This document shows, piece by piece, positions 53,418-62,869 of a stretch of 64,000 bases of DNA. Location of the stretch: positions 1 to 64,000 of the forward strand of contig NZ_NFJB01000011.1 of NCBI RefSeq assembly GCF_002159645.1, given 5' to 3'. This stretch comes from Parabacteroides sp. An277 (GTDB lineage: Bacteria > Bacteroidota > Bacteroidia > Bacteroidales > Tannerellaceae). The notes under the pieces are model-generated. The model had not been told where the DNA came from and did no database searches. It saw only the letters and a program-made list of their open reading frames with translations. Position 1 is the first letter of the stretch. Each line of letters begins with the position of its first letter. Made by a program: the position numbers and the translations under genes.

Positions 53418-54887
53418 ATGAACAGTTATATCATCCTGCTCATCATCGTACTCTATTTCGGCGTCTTGCTGGGTGTAGCTTGGCTCACAGGGCGCGGGAA
53501 TACGGGCAACGAGGCCTTTTTCTTGGGGAACAGGCAATCCCCGTGGTATATCGTTTCCATTGGGATGATTGGGACATCGCTCTCGGGCGTCACGTTCGTG
53601 TCTGTCCCCGGCATGGTGCGGAGCATGGATATGACTTACATGCAAACCGTATTGGGTTTCTTTGTGGGATATGTACTCATTGCGCATGTCCTGCTTCCTT
53701 TATATTATAGGCTGCAACTCACCTCCATTTATACCTATTTGGAGAAACGCATCGGAAGGAATAGCTACAAGACAGGTGCTTCGTTCTTTCTACTCTCGAA
53801 GATTATCGGGGCGGCGGCACGTCTCTATTTAGTGGTCTTGATATTGCAACATTATGTGTTCGATACGTGGAACATTCCCTTTTGGGTGACAGTTGTGTTG
53901 AGTATCTTCCTTGTTTGGCTTTATACGTTTCGAAGCGGGGTGAAGACCATCATTTGGACAGATACCTTGCAAGCCCTTTGTCTCGTGGCGATGCTGCTCG
54001 TCATTATCTGGCAAGTCAAAGATAAGTTGGGGGTAGATACCGCCGGCATGGTGCAAGTCTTGACAGAGAGCCCTCATTTCCGCCTCTTCGAATTTTCAGA
54101 TTGGCATAGTACCCAGCACTTCGTCAAGCAATTCTTTAGCGGGATATTTATTACCATCGTCATGACAGGATTAGACCAGGATATGATGCAGAAAAACCTC
54201 TCGTGCCGGAACCTTCGCGAAGCTCAGAAGAACATGTACACCTATGGCTTTGCTTTCACTCCTGTGAACTTTCTCTTCCTCTCGCTCGGCGTACTTTTGC
54301 TGGCGATGGCAGAGCAGGAACATATCGCGCTTCCCGCTTTGAGCGACGACATCCTACCGATGTTTTGTACCTCCGGTATCTTGGGTAACAGTATGCTGAT
54401 ATTCTTTACCATCGGCATCATTGCAGCGGCATTTAGCAGTGCCGACTCTGCTCTGACGGCTCTTACCACCTCTTTTTGCGTCGATATTTTAGGGATAGAA
54501 AAAGCTCATGCGGGAGAAGCCAAACGGACACGCCTCTGGGTACATTTCCTTATCTCCGTCCTCTTCGCCCTCATCATCATCATCATCAAAGAGGTAAACA
54601 ACCGGAGTGTGATTGATGCCATCTATATGATTGCCTCTTACACGTATGGCCCGCTTTTAGGACTTTTTGCATTCGGACTTTTTACCCGAAAGCATCCAAA
54701 AGACAAATATGTTCCGTATATTTGCATCGCCTCTCCTGCCATTTGCTTTTTGGCAAGCTACGTAGCAGAGCATCACGCGGGATATGTCTTCGGATACGAG
54801 CTGTTGATGCTCAACGGAGCTATCACATTCGCAGGGCTTTGGCTATTATCAACTCATAATAACATCCAAAAGATTCACACAACATGA
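53418..54887 (+). CDS. Sodium:solute symporter (SSS family)
   Basis: A protein of 489 residues with 13 predicted helices. [43 protein letters not shown] and KSGVKTIIW-type segments (here [16 protein letters not shown]) mark the SSS family. It uses a sodium gradient to import a small solute, not identifiable here. The stop overlaps the engB start by four bases (ATGA). Confidence 0.92.
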   Translation: MNSYIILLIIVLYFGVLLGVAWLTGRGNTGNEAFFLGNRQSPWYIVSIGMIGTSLSGVTFVSVPGMVRSMDMTYMQTVLGFFVGYVLIAHVLLPLYYRLQLTSIYTYLEKRIGRNSYKTGASFFLLSKIIGAAARLYLVVLILQHYVFDTWNIPFWVTVVLSIFLVWLYTFRSGVKTIIWTDTLQALCLVAMLLVIIWQVKDKLGVDTAGMVQVLTESPHFRLFEFSDWHSTQHFVKQFFSGIFITIVMTGLDQDMMQKNLSCRNLREAQKNMYTYGFAFTPVNFLFLSLGVLLLAMAEQEHIALPALSDDILPMFCTSGILGNSMLIFFTIGIIAAAFSSADSALTALTTSFCVDILGIEKAHAGEAKRTRLWVHFLISVLFALIIIIIKEVNNRSVIDAIYMIASYTYGPLLGLFAFGLFTRKHPKDKYVPYICIASPAICFLASYVAEHHAGYVFGYELLMLNGAITFAGLWLLSTHNNIQKIHTT

Positions 54888-55486
54888 ACATTAAAAGCGC
54901 AGAATTTATCATCAGCAATACAGATGTACGAAAATGCCCCGAAGGGACACGTCCGGAATATGCCTTTATCGGGCGAAGCAATGTGGGGAAATCGTCCCTC
55001 ATCAACATGCTTACGGGGCGGAAAGGATTGGCCATGACCTCTTCAAAACCGGGCAAGACGCTTCTTATCAACCATTTCCTCATTAACGACGAATGGTTTC
55101 TCGTGGATTTGCCCGGATACGGCTTCGCCCAGCGCGGAAAAGAACAACGCGAGCAACTTCGCACGTTAATAGAAAATTACACCTTCTACCGCGAGCAACT
55201 CACCTGCCTCTTCGTCTTGGTGGACTGCCGCCACGAACCGCAGAAGATAGATTTGGAATTCATGGAATGGCTGGGCGAGAACGGCATCCCTTTTGCTATC
55301 ATCTTCACCAAGATAGACAAGATAAGCCGCGGGCGGCTAAACGAGCACGTCAAAATATATAAAGAACGGCTCCTCGAAACCTGGGAAGAGCTCCCGCCTA
55401 TCTTCTACTCTTCGTCGGAAACGAAAGAGGGGCGCGAGGAAATTTTAGGCTATATCGACGAAATCAACCATAGTCTGGAGGAATGA
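54884..55486 (+). CDS. engB: Ribosome biogenesis GTPase YihA/YsxC (EngB)
   Basis: A protein of 200 residues. The G1 motif is [12 protein letters not shown] (30-41), G3 is DLPGYGFA and G4 is FTKIDK. It assists 50S subunit maturation in the cytosol. Its coupling to a symporter gene is probably transcriptional convenience. A GGGGA/TCCCC hairpin without a T-run follows at about 55497. Confidence 0.96.
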   Translation: MNIKSAEFIISNTDVRKCPEGTRPEYAFIGRSNVGKSSLINMLTGRKGLAMTSSKPGKTLLINHFLINDEWFLVDLPGYGFAQRGKEQREQLRTLIENYTFYREQLTCLFVLVDCRHEPQKIDLEFMEWLGENGIPFAIIFTKIDKISRGRLNEHVKIYKERLLETWEELPPIFYSSSETKEGREEILGYIDEINHSLEE

Positions 55487-55563
55487 CCAGCTTGCGGGGA
55501 GCCTGCAAGGCGTTCCCCATACGGAAATACAACGATTATTTGTCGCATTTATAACTATACTTA

Positions 55564-56343
55564 TTGGAAATGATAAGCAAGAACAAAATCAAATATATCC
55601 ATGCATTGGAAGCTAAAAAACGGAGGCAAGAAGCCGGCGTATTTATAGCAGAAGGAAATAAGTTGGTGGCAGACATGCTGCCGTTTTACCGATGCCAGTT
55701 CCTGGCGGCCAAGCCCTGCTGGATGGCTACGCAAGGCGACATTCCGGCCGAAGAACTTATCGTAGCCGACGAAGAGGATATCCGCCGGGCAAGCCTCCTA
55801 AAGAACCCACAAGACGTGCTGGCGGTGTTCTATCTCCCGACATGGAACCTGGAAGAGGTGCATCCCGACCGGGAATTGGTGTTGGTGCTCGACGGCATCC
55901 AAGACCCTGGCAACCTGGGGACGATTATCCGCCTGGCCGATTGGTTTGGCATCGAACATATCGTCTGCAGCCCCGATACGGCGGATGCCTTTAATCCGAA
56001 AGTAGTACAAGCGACCATGGGTGCCTTGGCGCACGTGAAAGTATTTTATACCGAGCTGGAGCCCTACCTGAAACAGGAGAAAGCGCAAGGCATCCCCTTA
56101 TATGGTACTTTCCTCGATGGAGAGAACCTGTATGACAAAAAATTGACCCAAAACGGATTGTTAGTTATGGGAAATGAAGGGAATGGAGTCCGTCCGCAAA
56201 TAAAAGCCTTGCTCGACGAACGTCTTTACATCCCGCCCTTTCCGCCCGGACGGGAAACGGCCGAATCACTCAACGTGGCCATCGCGACGGCCATTGTATG
56301 TGCCGAGTTCCGACGCCGCGAAGGGGTGAAGCGTGAGATGTAA
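55564..56343 (+). CDS. TrmH/SpoU family RNA 2'-O-methyltransferase
   Basis: A SPOUT methyltransferase of 259 residues. The N-terminal substrate-binding part (SKNKIKYIHALEAKKRRQE) precedes the knotted domain with LVLDGIQDPGNLGTIIRLADW, VMGNEGNGV and ESLNVAIATAIVCAEFRR. It most likely methylates a ribose in 23S rRNA; the exact site is unknown. The last 78 bases overlap the 3' end of a gene on the opposite strand. Confidence 0.92.
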   Translation: MEMISKNKIKYIHALEAKKRRQEAGVFIAEGNKLVADMLPFYRCQFLAAKPCWMATQGDIPAEELIVADEEDIRRASLLKNPQDVLAVFYLPTWNLEEVHPDRELVLVLDGIQDPGNLGTIIRLADWFGIEHIVCSPDTADAFNPKVVQATMGALAHVKVFYTELEPYLKQEKAQGIPLYGTFLDGENLYDKKLTQNGLLVMGNEGNGVRPQIKALLDERLYIPPFPPGRETAESLNVAIATAIVCAEFRRREGVKREM

Positions 56344-56637
56344 CACCCGAACCGATTCGCCACCCAAAAGTTCCCAGGCTGGTAATAAATGCCCCAGACG
56401 CTCGCCAAGCGCCGGATACGAATCAAACGATTCCCCTTTTATCTGTGCCCAAACATGTTCCCACAAAAAGGAAAGCCCTACGGGAAGCACGAGTAAAAAA
56501 CCATTATAAAAAGAGGTACAAGCCCTCTCCTCGTCCAAGGGGAAAGTACCAAGGTAATTCCCTTCGGCATCCAATTCGACATACGAAAGCCGACGGAACG
56601 AACCATTGAAAAGATAATGCGAAGCCAAACGAGCCAT
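56266..56637 (-). CDS. Conserved hypothetical protein overlapping the methyltransferase 3' end
   Basis: A protein of 123 residues beginning MARLASHYLFNGSFRRLSYVE and continuing with LDAEGNYLGTFPLDEERACTSFYNGFLLVLPVG. No family is identified. The N-terminus recalls the small barrel seen ahead of amidohydrolases, a weak impression. ATG at 56637 is chosen over a TTG at 56643. A TATTTTTG -7 box (complement of 56661-56668) sits just upstream, which supports a real gene. The 78-bp tail overlap with the convergent methyltransferase is unusual. Confidence 0.6.
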   Translation of the reverse strand: MARLASHYLFNGSFRRLSYVELDAEGNYLGTFPLDEERACTSFYNGFLLVLPVGLSFLWEHVWAQIKGESFDSYPALGERLGHLLPAWELLGGESVRVLHLTLHPFAASELGTYNGRRDGHVE

Positions 56638-56729
56638 TTCCAATTACACTTATTTGCGCGCAAAAATACAAAAAGCCTATTTTATCTCGAAAAAAAATCG
56701 TTCCTTTGCGGAAGTAAATAAAAAGAAGG

Positions 56730-58265
56730 ATGAATATTAACCGAAGAGATTTCATTAAATCAGGAGGAATGCTTGTGTTAGGTAGCTTGATAGCCCCCTC
56801 GTTTTTGGAAAGTTGTGCCTCGCCCGAAGCGAAAAAAGCCGCAGGAGTGGCCTTTGGCATGAACCATTTCAAAGTAAGCCAAGAAGATTTGGAAAAAGTA
56901 CTCGCCGCAGCCCTCGAAGCAGGCGGAGACTATGCAGATTTGTTTTTTGAACATACGCTAAACAGCAGTTTGCAATTGCAAGACGGAGCCGTAAACAATA
57001 CCCAATCCAATATCGATTTCGGAATGGGCGTACGTGTTCTTTCGGGAGACCAGACTGGGTATGCATACGTAGAAAACATCACGCTCGACGAGATGCTACG
57101 TGCGGCACGTACTGCGGCACGCATAGCCGACGGCAAGAGCCAAGCTCATCAGGCTGCAGCCCTTTCGGAAACAGCTATTCCCGCCCGGTATTACGACGTG
57201 CAAGCTCCGTGGGAAACTTTTACAGTCAAGGATAAAATCCCTTACCTTCAGAAATTGAACGAACGCATTTTCGCGCTCGACGAACGCGTGCATAAAGTAC
57301 GGGCGTTCCTTTCCGATTCCACTTCACATATCTTCTTCTGCAATAGCGAAGGACAGATGTATTATGATTATCGCCCGATGTGTTCGTTGGCAGCTATTTG
57401 CATCATGGAAAAGGATGGACGAGTAGAAAATGCTTATGCCTCGCGTTCCTATCGGATGGGCACGGATTTCTTGAACGATACACTCATCGAAACGTTGGCA
57501 AAGGAGGCAGTCGAAAAAACCTCTATCCTCTTCCAGGCTGTCAAGCCCAAGGGAGGAGAAATGCCAGTAGTCATGGGAGCAGGTGGATCGGGTATTTTGC
57601 TCCACGAAGCCATCGGACATGCGTTCGAAGCCGATTTCAACCGGAAAAAGACCTCTATCTTCTCGGAATTATTGCATAAAAAGGTATGTGATGAGCATAT
57701 CAACGTGGTAGACGACGGTACGATTTCATGCAACCGAGGTTCCGTGAATATCGATGATGAAGGAACCCTTGGACAAAAGACCTACATCGTACGCGAAGGA
57801 ATCCTCAACAGTTACCTCCACGACCGTATCAGTGCCAAATATTATGGTATTTCTTCGACAGGAAACGGGCGACGAGAGAATTTCCGCCAAGTGCCTATCC
57901 CTCGTATGCGTGCTACATATATGGAAGCTGGTAACGTATCAGAAGAAGAGATTATCGCTTCGGTAAAGAAAGGCATCTACGCAAGTGCTTTTACCAACGG
58001 ACAAGTACAAATCGGAGCCGGAGATTTCACCTTCTTCGTTTCGCATGGTTATTTGATTGAAAATGGAAAATTGACGCAACCCATCAAAGATATCAACATC
58101 ATCGGAAATGGACCGAAGGCATTAGCTGATATCACGATGGTGGGAAACAATTACCAAATGGACAACGGTACGTGGACATGTGGAAAAGATGGACAATCTT
58201 GCCCTGTGACGTGCGGCATGCCCTCTGCCCTCGTAAGCAAACTGACCGTCGGCGGCGAAAATTAA
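56730..58265 (+). CDS. tldD: TldD-like metalloprotease with Tat signal
   Basis: A protein of 511 residues. The N-terminus MNINRRDFIKSGGMLVLGSL is a twin-arginine signal, ending near FLESCAS, which could also be lipid-modified. The TldD domain carries the zinc motif HEAIGHAFEAD (292-302). TldD works with TldE to degrade peptides such as microcin precursors or CcdA in other bacteria. Here the signal predicts export, while the paired TldE 33 nt downstream lacks one. Confidence 0.9.
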   Translation: MNINRRDFIKSGGMLVLGSLIAPSFLESCASPEAKKAAGVAFGMNHFKVSQEDLEKVLAAALEAGGDYADLFFEHTLNSSLQLQDGAVNNTQSNIDFGMGVRVLSGDQTGYAYVENITLDEMLRAARTAARIADGKSQAHQAAALSETAIPARYYDVQAPWETFTVKDKIPYLQKLNERIFALDERVHKVRAFLSDSTSHIFFCNSEGQMYYDYRPMCSLAAICIMEKDGRVENAYASRSYRMGTDFLNDTLIETLAKEAVEKTSILFQAVKPKGGEMPVVMGAGGSGILLHEAIGHAFEADFNRKKTSIFSELLHKKVCDEHINVVDDGTISCNRGSVNIDDEGTLGQKTYIVREGILNSYLHDRISAKYYGISSTGNGRRENFRQVPIPRMRATYMEAGNVSEEEIIASVKKGIYASAFTNGQVQIGAGDFTFFVSHGYLIENGKLTQPIKDINIIGNGPKALADITMVGNNYQMDNGTWTCGKDGQSCPVTCGMPSALVSKLTVGGEN

Positions 58266-58298
58266 GCATAAATAAACAAATGACAATTCGAAAAAAGC

Positions 58299-59618
58299 AT
58301 GATTACAAACGATAATAAAAATCTGGTTCAATGGGCGATGGATTATGCCCTGAAAAATGGATGCCAGGCATCGAAAGTAAGCCTCTACAATGGTTCGACC
58401 ACCTCGTTCGAAATTCGTGATCGGAAGATAGACCGTTTGCATCAGGCATCGGAAAATTCGCTGGTCGTCCAGCTTTACGTGGACGGACGGTTTGGTTCGT
58501 TCTCGACCAATCGGTTGGATAAAAGCGAACTGGAGAAATTCATTCGGGATAACATCGACGCGACCCGTTATTTGGCGGAAGACAAGGCGCGTACTCTTCC
58601 TGATACCTCGCGTTATTATCAAGGAGGTCTTCCCGATCTGCAATTAATCGACCCGGATTTCGACTCCATCCAGCCCGACGTAAAGAAAGATCTCGCGCTT
58701 CAGGCATGTGAAGAAATCATGGGGAAAGACGATCGCATCATTTCCGTTTCTACCGCATATGGCGACGAGAAGGATTTCAAATATATGGTTACCAGCAATG
58801 GATTCGAAGGCGAAACGTCGGCTTCTTCGTTCAGCTTGGCTGCCAGTGTGAGTATAAAAGGCGAAGGAGAAGCGCGCCCCGAATCCTACTGGTACGATTC
58901 GTCGCTCTATTTCTCCGATTTGCAAAAGACGGGCATCGGCACGAAAGCCTTGGAACGCGTGTTGCGAAAGTTGGGACAAAAGAAAATCCAGTCCGGACGT
59001 TATGAGATGGTGGTCGACAATATGAACGCGGCCCGGCTGCTCTCGCCAATGATGGATGCCATCGATGGCGCTTCCATCCAGCAGAAAAGCTCGTTCCTGA
59101 TAGATAAATTGGGGCAACAGGTCGCGGGAAAGAAATTTACGCTCCGCGACGAACCCCATCTCCGCAAGACGGCGGGCGCCCGCTATTTTGATAACGAAGG
59201 CGTGGCGACAAGCCCGCTGACGATTTTCAACGCTGGCGTATTGGAAACCTACTTTATCGACACGTATCGCGCGAACAAAATGAATGTGGCGCCCACGATA
59301 TCTTCTCCCTCGGTTCTCACCATGGAAATGGGCGATAAAAATGTGGACGGGCTCATCGCGGACATCGCGCGAGGTATTCTCGTCACCGGGTTTAATGGCG
59401 GAAACAGTAACAGTACTTCCGGCGATTTTTCCTATGGTATCGAAGGATTCCTCATCGAGAACGGGCAGCTGACGCGTCCCATCTCTGAGATGAATGTCAC
59501 CGGGAATATGCTCCAGCTTTGGAACCAACTCGTGGAAGTGGGAAACGACCCGCGCCTTACCTCCAGCTGGCGTATACCCAGCCTCCGCTTCGAAGGCATC
59601 GATTTCAGCGGATTGTAA
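58299..59618 (+). CDS. pmbA: TldE/PmbA family protein
   Basis: A protein of 439 residues, the catalytically inactive-type partner of TldD without the HExxxH motif. ASKVSLYNGSTTSFEIRD opens the N-terminal domain, and NSTSGDFSYGIEGFLIENG is the typical C-terminal segment shared with TldD. No signal peptide is visible. It follows tldD by 33 nt and forms the expected heterodimer pair, ended by a terminator. Confidence 0.93.
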   Translation: MITNDNKNLVQWAMDYALKNGCQASKVSLYNGSTTSFEIRDRKIDRLHQASENSLVVQLYVDGRFGSFSTNRLDKSELEKFIRDNIDATRYLAEDKARTLPDTSRYYQGGLPDLQLIDPDFDSIQPDVKKDLALQACEEIMGKDDRIISVSTAYGDEKDFKYMVTSNGFEGETSASSFSLAASVSIKGEGEARPESYWYDSSLYFSDLQKTGIGTKALERVLRKLGQKKIQSGRYEMVVDNMNAARLLSPMMDAIDGASIQQKSSFLIDKLGQQVAGKKFTLRDEPHLRKTAGARYFDNEGVATSPLTIFNAGVLETYFIDTYRANKMNVAPTISSPSVLTMEMGDKNVDGLIADIARGILVTGFNGGNSNSTSGDFSYGIEGFLIENGQLTRPISEMNVTGNMLQLWNQLVEVGNDPRLTSSWRIPSLRFEGIDFSGL

Positions 59619-59647
59619 CAGGATAAAAATCAAAATAAATGACGAAG

Positions 59648-59687
59648 AACGGGGAACAGGCGACGCTTGTTTCCCGTTTTCCTTTTT
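59648..59687 (+). terminator. Intrinsic terminator of tldD-pmbA
   Basis: AACGGG and AACA (59648-59658) pair with TTGTT and CCCGTT (to 59678), followed by TTCCTTTTT. Confidence 0.8.
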
Positions 59688-59792
59688 ATCTTTTCAACTC
59701 GTCTTCATGATTCTTACGTTTTTCCCGCTTGTATTTAACAGATGAATCTCCCAACTTTGTGTCCGAAAATAACTAACTAACATAAACGAATT

Positions 59793-60239
59793 ATGATATT
59801 AGCATCCTTAAAAGACGCGGGCGCCATTGAAAAAATGCACCCCCTTTTTCCTAAAGCATTTGAATTTCTTCGTCAAACGGATTTCCAAAAGATGGAGGAT
59901 GGCTGCCACGAAATCGATGGCGATGCCCTTTTCGTCAACATCCAGACTATTTCCGGGAAAGGTTCGCAAGATGCGATTATAGAAACACATCAAAAATATA
60001 TCGATATCCAAGTTCCGCTCGTGGGAATTGAACAAATTGGATGGAAGCCGACGGCTGATTTAATGGAAATGGCCAAGCCCTATGATGAGGCGAACGACAT
60101 CACCTTTTTCGTCGATCGGCCTACTTCTATCGCTCGTATCTATCCGGGCCAATTTGCTATTTTCTTCCCCGAAGATGGCCACGCGCCGGGAATAGGTGAA
60201 GGCTTTATCCGCAAAGTAATTGTAAAGGTAAAACGATGA
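59793..60239 (+). CDS. YhcH/YjgK/YiaL family protein
   Basis: A protein of 148 residues starting MILASLKDAGAIEKMHP. THQKYIDIQVPLVGIEQIGW and FAIFFPEDGHAPGIGEG contain the metal-binding Glu and His positions of the cupin-like YhcH/EbgC fold. Relatives act in sialic acid or galactoside use as anomerases. No sialic-acid genes adjoin, so the substrate is open. Overlaps the GNAT gene by four bases (ATGA). Confidence 0.92.
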   Translation: MILASLKDAGAIEKMHPLFPKAFEFLRQTDFQKMEDGCHEIDGDALFVNIQTISGKGSQDAIIETHQKYIDIQVPLVGIEQIGWKPTADLMEMAKPYDEANDITFFVDRPTSIARIYPGQFAIFFPEDGHAPGIGEGFIRKVIVKVKR

Positions 60240-60811
60240 AAACGTACATGTTCCGAATGGCGACAGCACAAGATGCTGCTGCCATTCTTTCCATTTATGC
60301 GCCTTATATCCGCCAGACACCGATTACGTTTGAATATGAAGTTCCCACGTTGGAAGAATTTACAGAGCGTGTGCGGTGTATTTTGCGGAATTATCCGTAT
60401 ATCGTCTGCGAACAAGCGGGAGAAATCATAGGATATGGCTACGCTTCGGCTTACCACGAACGGGCTGCTTATCAATGGGATGCAGACCTATCCATTTATT
60501 TCGCGCCAGAGGCGACGGGACACGGACTGGGCCGGCAGATGCTTTGCAAGCTGGTCGAAATCCTGCGGCTGCAGGGCGTTAGGAATGTGTATAGCTGCGT
60601 CACATTTCCTAACCCGCCCAGCGAACAGATGCACGAGGCGCTCGGCTTCCGTACCGTCGGCCGTTTCCATCAGGCGGGATTTAAATGCGGCTCCTGGCAT
60701 GATGTGACTTGGTTTGAGAAACAAATTGCTCCTTGCGACGGACATCCGGAACCCTTCCGCTCTATTCAAAGCATCCCGACTGTGCAAATAATGGAGATTT
60801 TAACCCGCTAA
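60236..60811 (+). CDS. GNAT N-acetyltransferase (phosphinothricin acetyltransferase-like)
   Basis: A protein of 191 residues. YAPYIRQTPITFEYEVPTLE, IIGYGYASAYHERAAYQWDADLSIY and the acetyl-CoA loop GHGLGRQML match the PAT/MnaT branch of GNAT enzymes, which acetylate the amino group of small amino-acid-like compounds such as methionine derivatives. The last 15 residues run past the usual family end. Converges on the AraC-type gene with a 4-base overlap of the coding ends. Confidence 0.9.
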   Translation: MKTYMFRMATAQDAAAILSIYAPYIRQTPITFEYEVPTLEEFTERVRCILRNYPYIVCEQAGEIIGYGYASAYHERAAYQWDADLSIYFAPEATGHGLGRQMLCKLVEILRLQGVRNVYSCVTFPNPPSEQMHEALGFRTVGRFHQAGFKCGSWHDVTWFEKQIAPCDGHPEPFRSIQSIPTVQIMEILTR

Positions 60812-61287
60812 CCTTCCGTTTTCCATCGGTATAATTCCCGGAAATTGTCGGGTCGGTGCAGACGTCGATATTCCGTCGGCGAAGTTTTTTCCCATTTTTT
60901 AAATCGCTCAGTCAGGACGGATTGCCACTTCATTCCGCATTTCTGGGCGATTTCCGTCACGGTCAAATCCGTGCAGGCCAACCATTCTTTAGCTTGCGCC
61001 AGACGATATGCTACCAAAAAATCGCTGGCAAGCTGTCCGGTAAGCAAATGGATACAAGGAGAAAGTTCCTTGGCATCCACATTCAATTCCTTGGCAAAAT
61101 CTTGTACGCAAATGCAATCGGTAGATTGCATCAGTTCCGCAATCGATTCCATTAGGATGGAACCTACTTTAGGTACGCTTTTATCCACGGGAATCCAATA
61201 CATACCTCCGTCTGCACGTATCTGTAGTTTGGATTGAAGCACGGATACGTAAATCATTTCCACTGTAATAGGTTTCAAATAAATCAT
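60808..61287 (-). CDS. AraC-type helix-turn-helix regulator (short)
   Basis: A protein of 159 residues, much shorter than classical AraC proteins. The C-terminal half is an AraC DNA-binding domain: CVQDFAKELNVDAKELSPCIHLLTG is the first helix-turn-helix and TVTEIAQKCGMKWQSVLTERFKKWEKTSPTEYR the second. The first ~50 residues match no sensor domain I know. Target unknown; the GNAT and MATE neighbours suggest a defence or efflux role, a weak inference. Confidence 0.87.
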   Translation of the reverse strand: MIYLKPITVEMIYVSVLQSKLQIRADGGMYWIPVDKSVPKVGSILMESIAELMQSTDCICVQDFAKELNVDAKELSPCIHLLTGQLASDFLVAYRLAQAKEWLACTDLTVTEIAQKCGMKWQSVLTERFKKWEKTSPTEYRRLHRPDNFRELYRWKTEG

Positions 61288-61398
61288 ATTTCTTTCTTTT
61301 TTAGCTATGCGAAAATAGGGATTTCATTTTTCCTATCCAAATAAATGAGGCTAAAATTTACAAAATAATGGCTTTTTATAAAAGTTAGGCGGTAATGT

Positions 61399-61558
61399 AG
61401 AAAAAAATTTTCCATGATATCCGTCCGCACGGTATGATGGAAAATATTTTTCTATTATAATATACCGCATGAGAGAACGGAAAAAAATTTTCCATCATAC
61501 CACATTATATAGGATGATGGAAAAACTTTTTCTATATTGCTACACCGTATGAGATGAA
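61399..61558. repeat. 40-bp tandem array, 4 units, downstream of the MATE gene
   Basis: Units start at 61399, 61439, 61479 and 61519 with the A/T core GGAAAAAAATTTTCC and variants. Arms of neighbouring units form a perfect 14-bp inverted repeat, GGTATGATGGAAAA (61431-61444) with TTTTCCATCATACC (61488-61501). The array ends 12 nt from the stop of the MATE gene. Confidence 0.85.
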
Positions 61559-61570
61559 GAAAAGAATCTC

Positions 61571-62869
61571 TTATCGTAAAGGGAAGCGGGAGGAAAAGAA
61601 GAAAATACCCGTCTGCACTATCCCGCGCAAAGCCAAATAGGACAGAAAAGCAATCCATAAGGCGTGGTTCCCGAGAAGGGGATGAAGCGTAAAATAGACC
61701 AGGAAAAAGCTGGCCGAAGCAATCCACATCGACCGGAGCATTTCGCGCGAGAGCGTCGCCCCGACAAAAATTCCGTCCCATAGAAATGCAGCGACGCCAG
61801 CTACAGGAATCGCCACCGCCCAGCCGAAATAAGCGCGAGATGCGACGAGCACCGACGGCTCATTCGTCAGCAACGCCAAAAACGATTCGCCTCCCAACGC
61901 ATACACGAGGGTGAAGGCAATCGCGAGACCTGCCCCCCACGTAAACAAAACCCGCACGAGGCGACGAAGTCCGTTGCCGTTTTGCGCCCCGACGTAACGA
62001 CCCGTCAGCGCTTCGGCCGCATAGGCGAAACCGTCCATGACGTAGGAAAAAAGCGTAAAGAGTTGCATCAACAACGTGTTGACAGCCAGCACCACTTCCC
62101 CTTCGCGCGCCCCTTGCGAAGTAAAAAAGACCGTGACCGCTACGAGGCAAAGCGTGCGAAGGAAGATATCGCGGTTCAGCTTAAAAAAGGCCTGCATGGC
62201 TCCGGCCTCGCATACGACAGCCCAGCAAATACGCGGCCAAAGCCGCCCGTAATAAACCATCCACAGGAGGAGCGCCAGAAGGAAACCGGCGTATTGCGCG
62301 ATTAGCGTACCCAGCGCGACGCCTGCCACACCCATTTTCCCTATGAATACGAACGCGAGACTCGCGACGATATTTACAACATTCTGCACCAGCGCAATAT
62401 ACATCGGAAAGCGGGAATTCTGCATTCCCACAAACCAGCCTGAAAAGCTATAAAGTCCTAACACGGCTGGCGCACCCCAAACGCAAATGGAAAAATAAAG
62501 GGAAGCTAAGCGGCGCACCTCGTCGGTCGTATCGACCCACTGAAAAGCTACCGAAAGAATTGGCACCTGCAACGCCACGAGGCACAGTCCCAGCGCGACG
62601 CCGATACCCAGCGAACGGACGAACACGAGCGATACTTCGTCGAGATTCCGCCGGCCGAAAGCCTGCGCTGCCAAACCGCTCGTCCCCATCCGCAGAAATC
62701 CGAATACCCAATAAATCATGCTGAAAAGCATCCCCCCGACGGCAATGGCCCCGATATAAGAGGCAGCCCCCAAATGTCCCACAATGGCTACATCCACAAG
62801 TCCGAGAAGCGGAACGGTGATGTTCGAGATTATCGAAGGGATAGCGAGGCGAAGAATCCGGCGGTTCAT
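61571..62869 (-). CDS. MATE family efflux transporter (DinF-like)
   Basis: A protein of 432 residues from ATG 62869 with twelve helices: LAIPSIISNITVPLLGLVDVAIVGHLG is the N-lobe opening and the second lobe repeats the pattern. MATE pumps export drugs or metabolites by sodium or proton exchange. The chosen start overlaps the stop of the pantothenate kinase gene (ATGA); the in-frame ATG at 62884 lies 15 bases inside that gene and is less likely. Substrate unknown. Confidence 0.9.
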   Translation of the reverse strand: MNRRILRLAIPSIISNITVPLLGLVDVAIVGHLGAASYIGAIAVGGMLFSMIYWVFGFLRMGTSGLAAQAFGRRNLDEVSLVFVRSLGIGVALGLCLVALQVPILSVAFQWVDTTDEVRRLASLYFSICVWGAPAVLGLYSFSGWFVGMQNSRFPMYIALVQNVVNIVASLAFVFIGKMGVAGVALGTLIAQYAGFLLALLLWMVYYGRLWPRICWAVVCEAGAMQAFFKLNRDIFLRTLCLVAVTVFFTSQGAREGEVVLAVNTLLMQLFTLFSYVMDGFAYAAEALTGRYVGAQNGNGLRRLVRVLFTWGAGLAIAFTLVYALGGESFLALLTNEPSVLVASRAYFGWAVAIPVAGVAAFLWDGIFVGATLSREMLRSMWIASASFFLVYFTLHPLLGNHALWIAFLSYLALRGIVQTGIFFFSSRFPLR

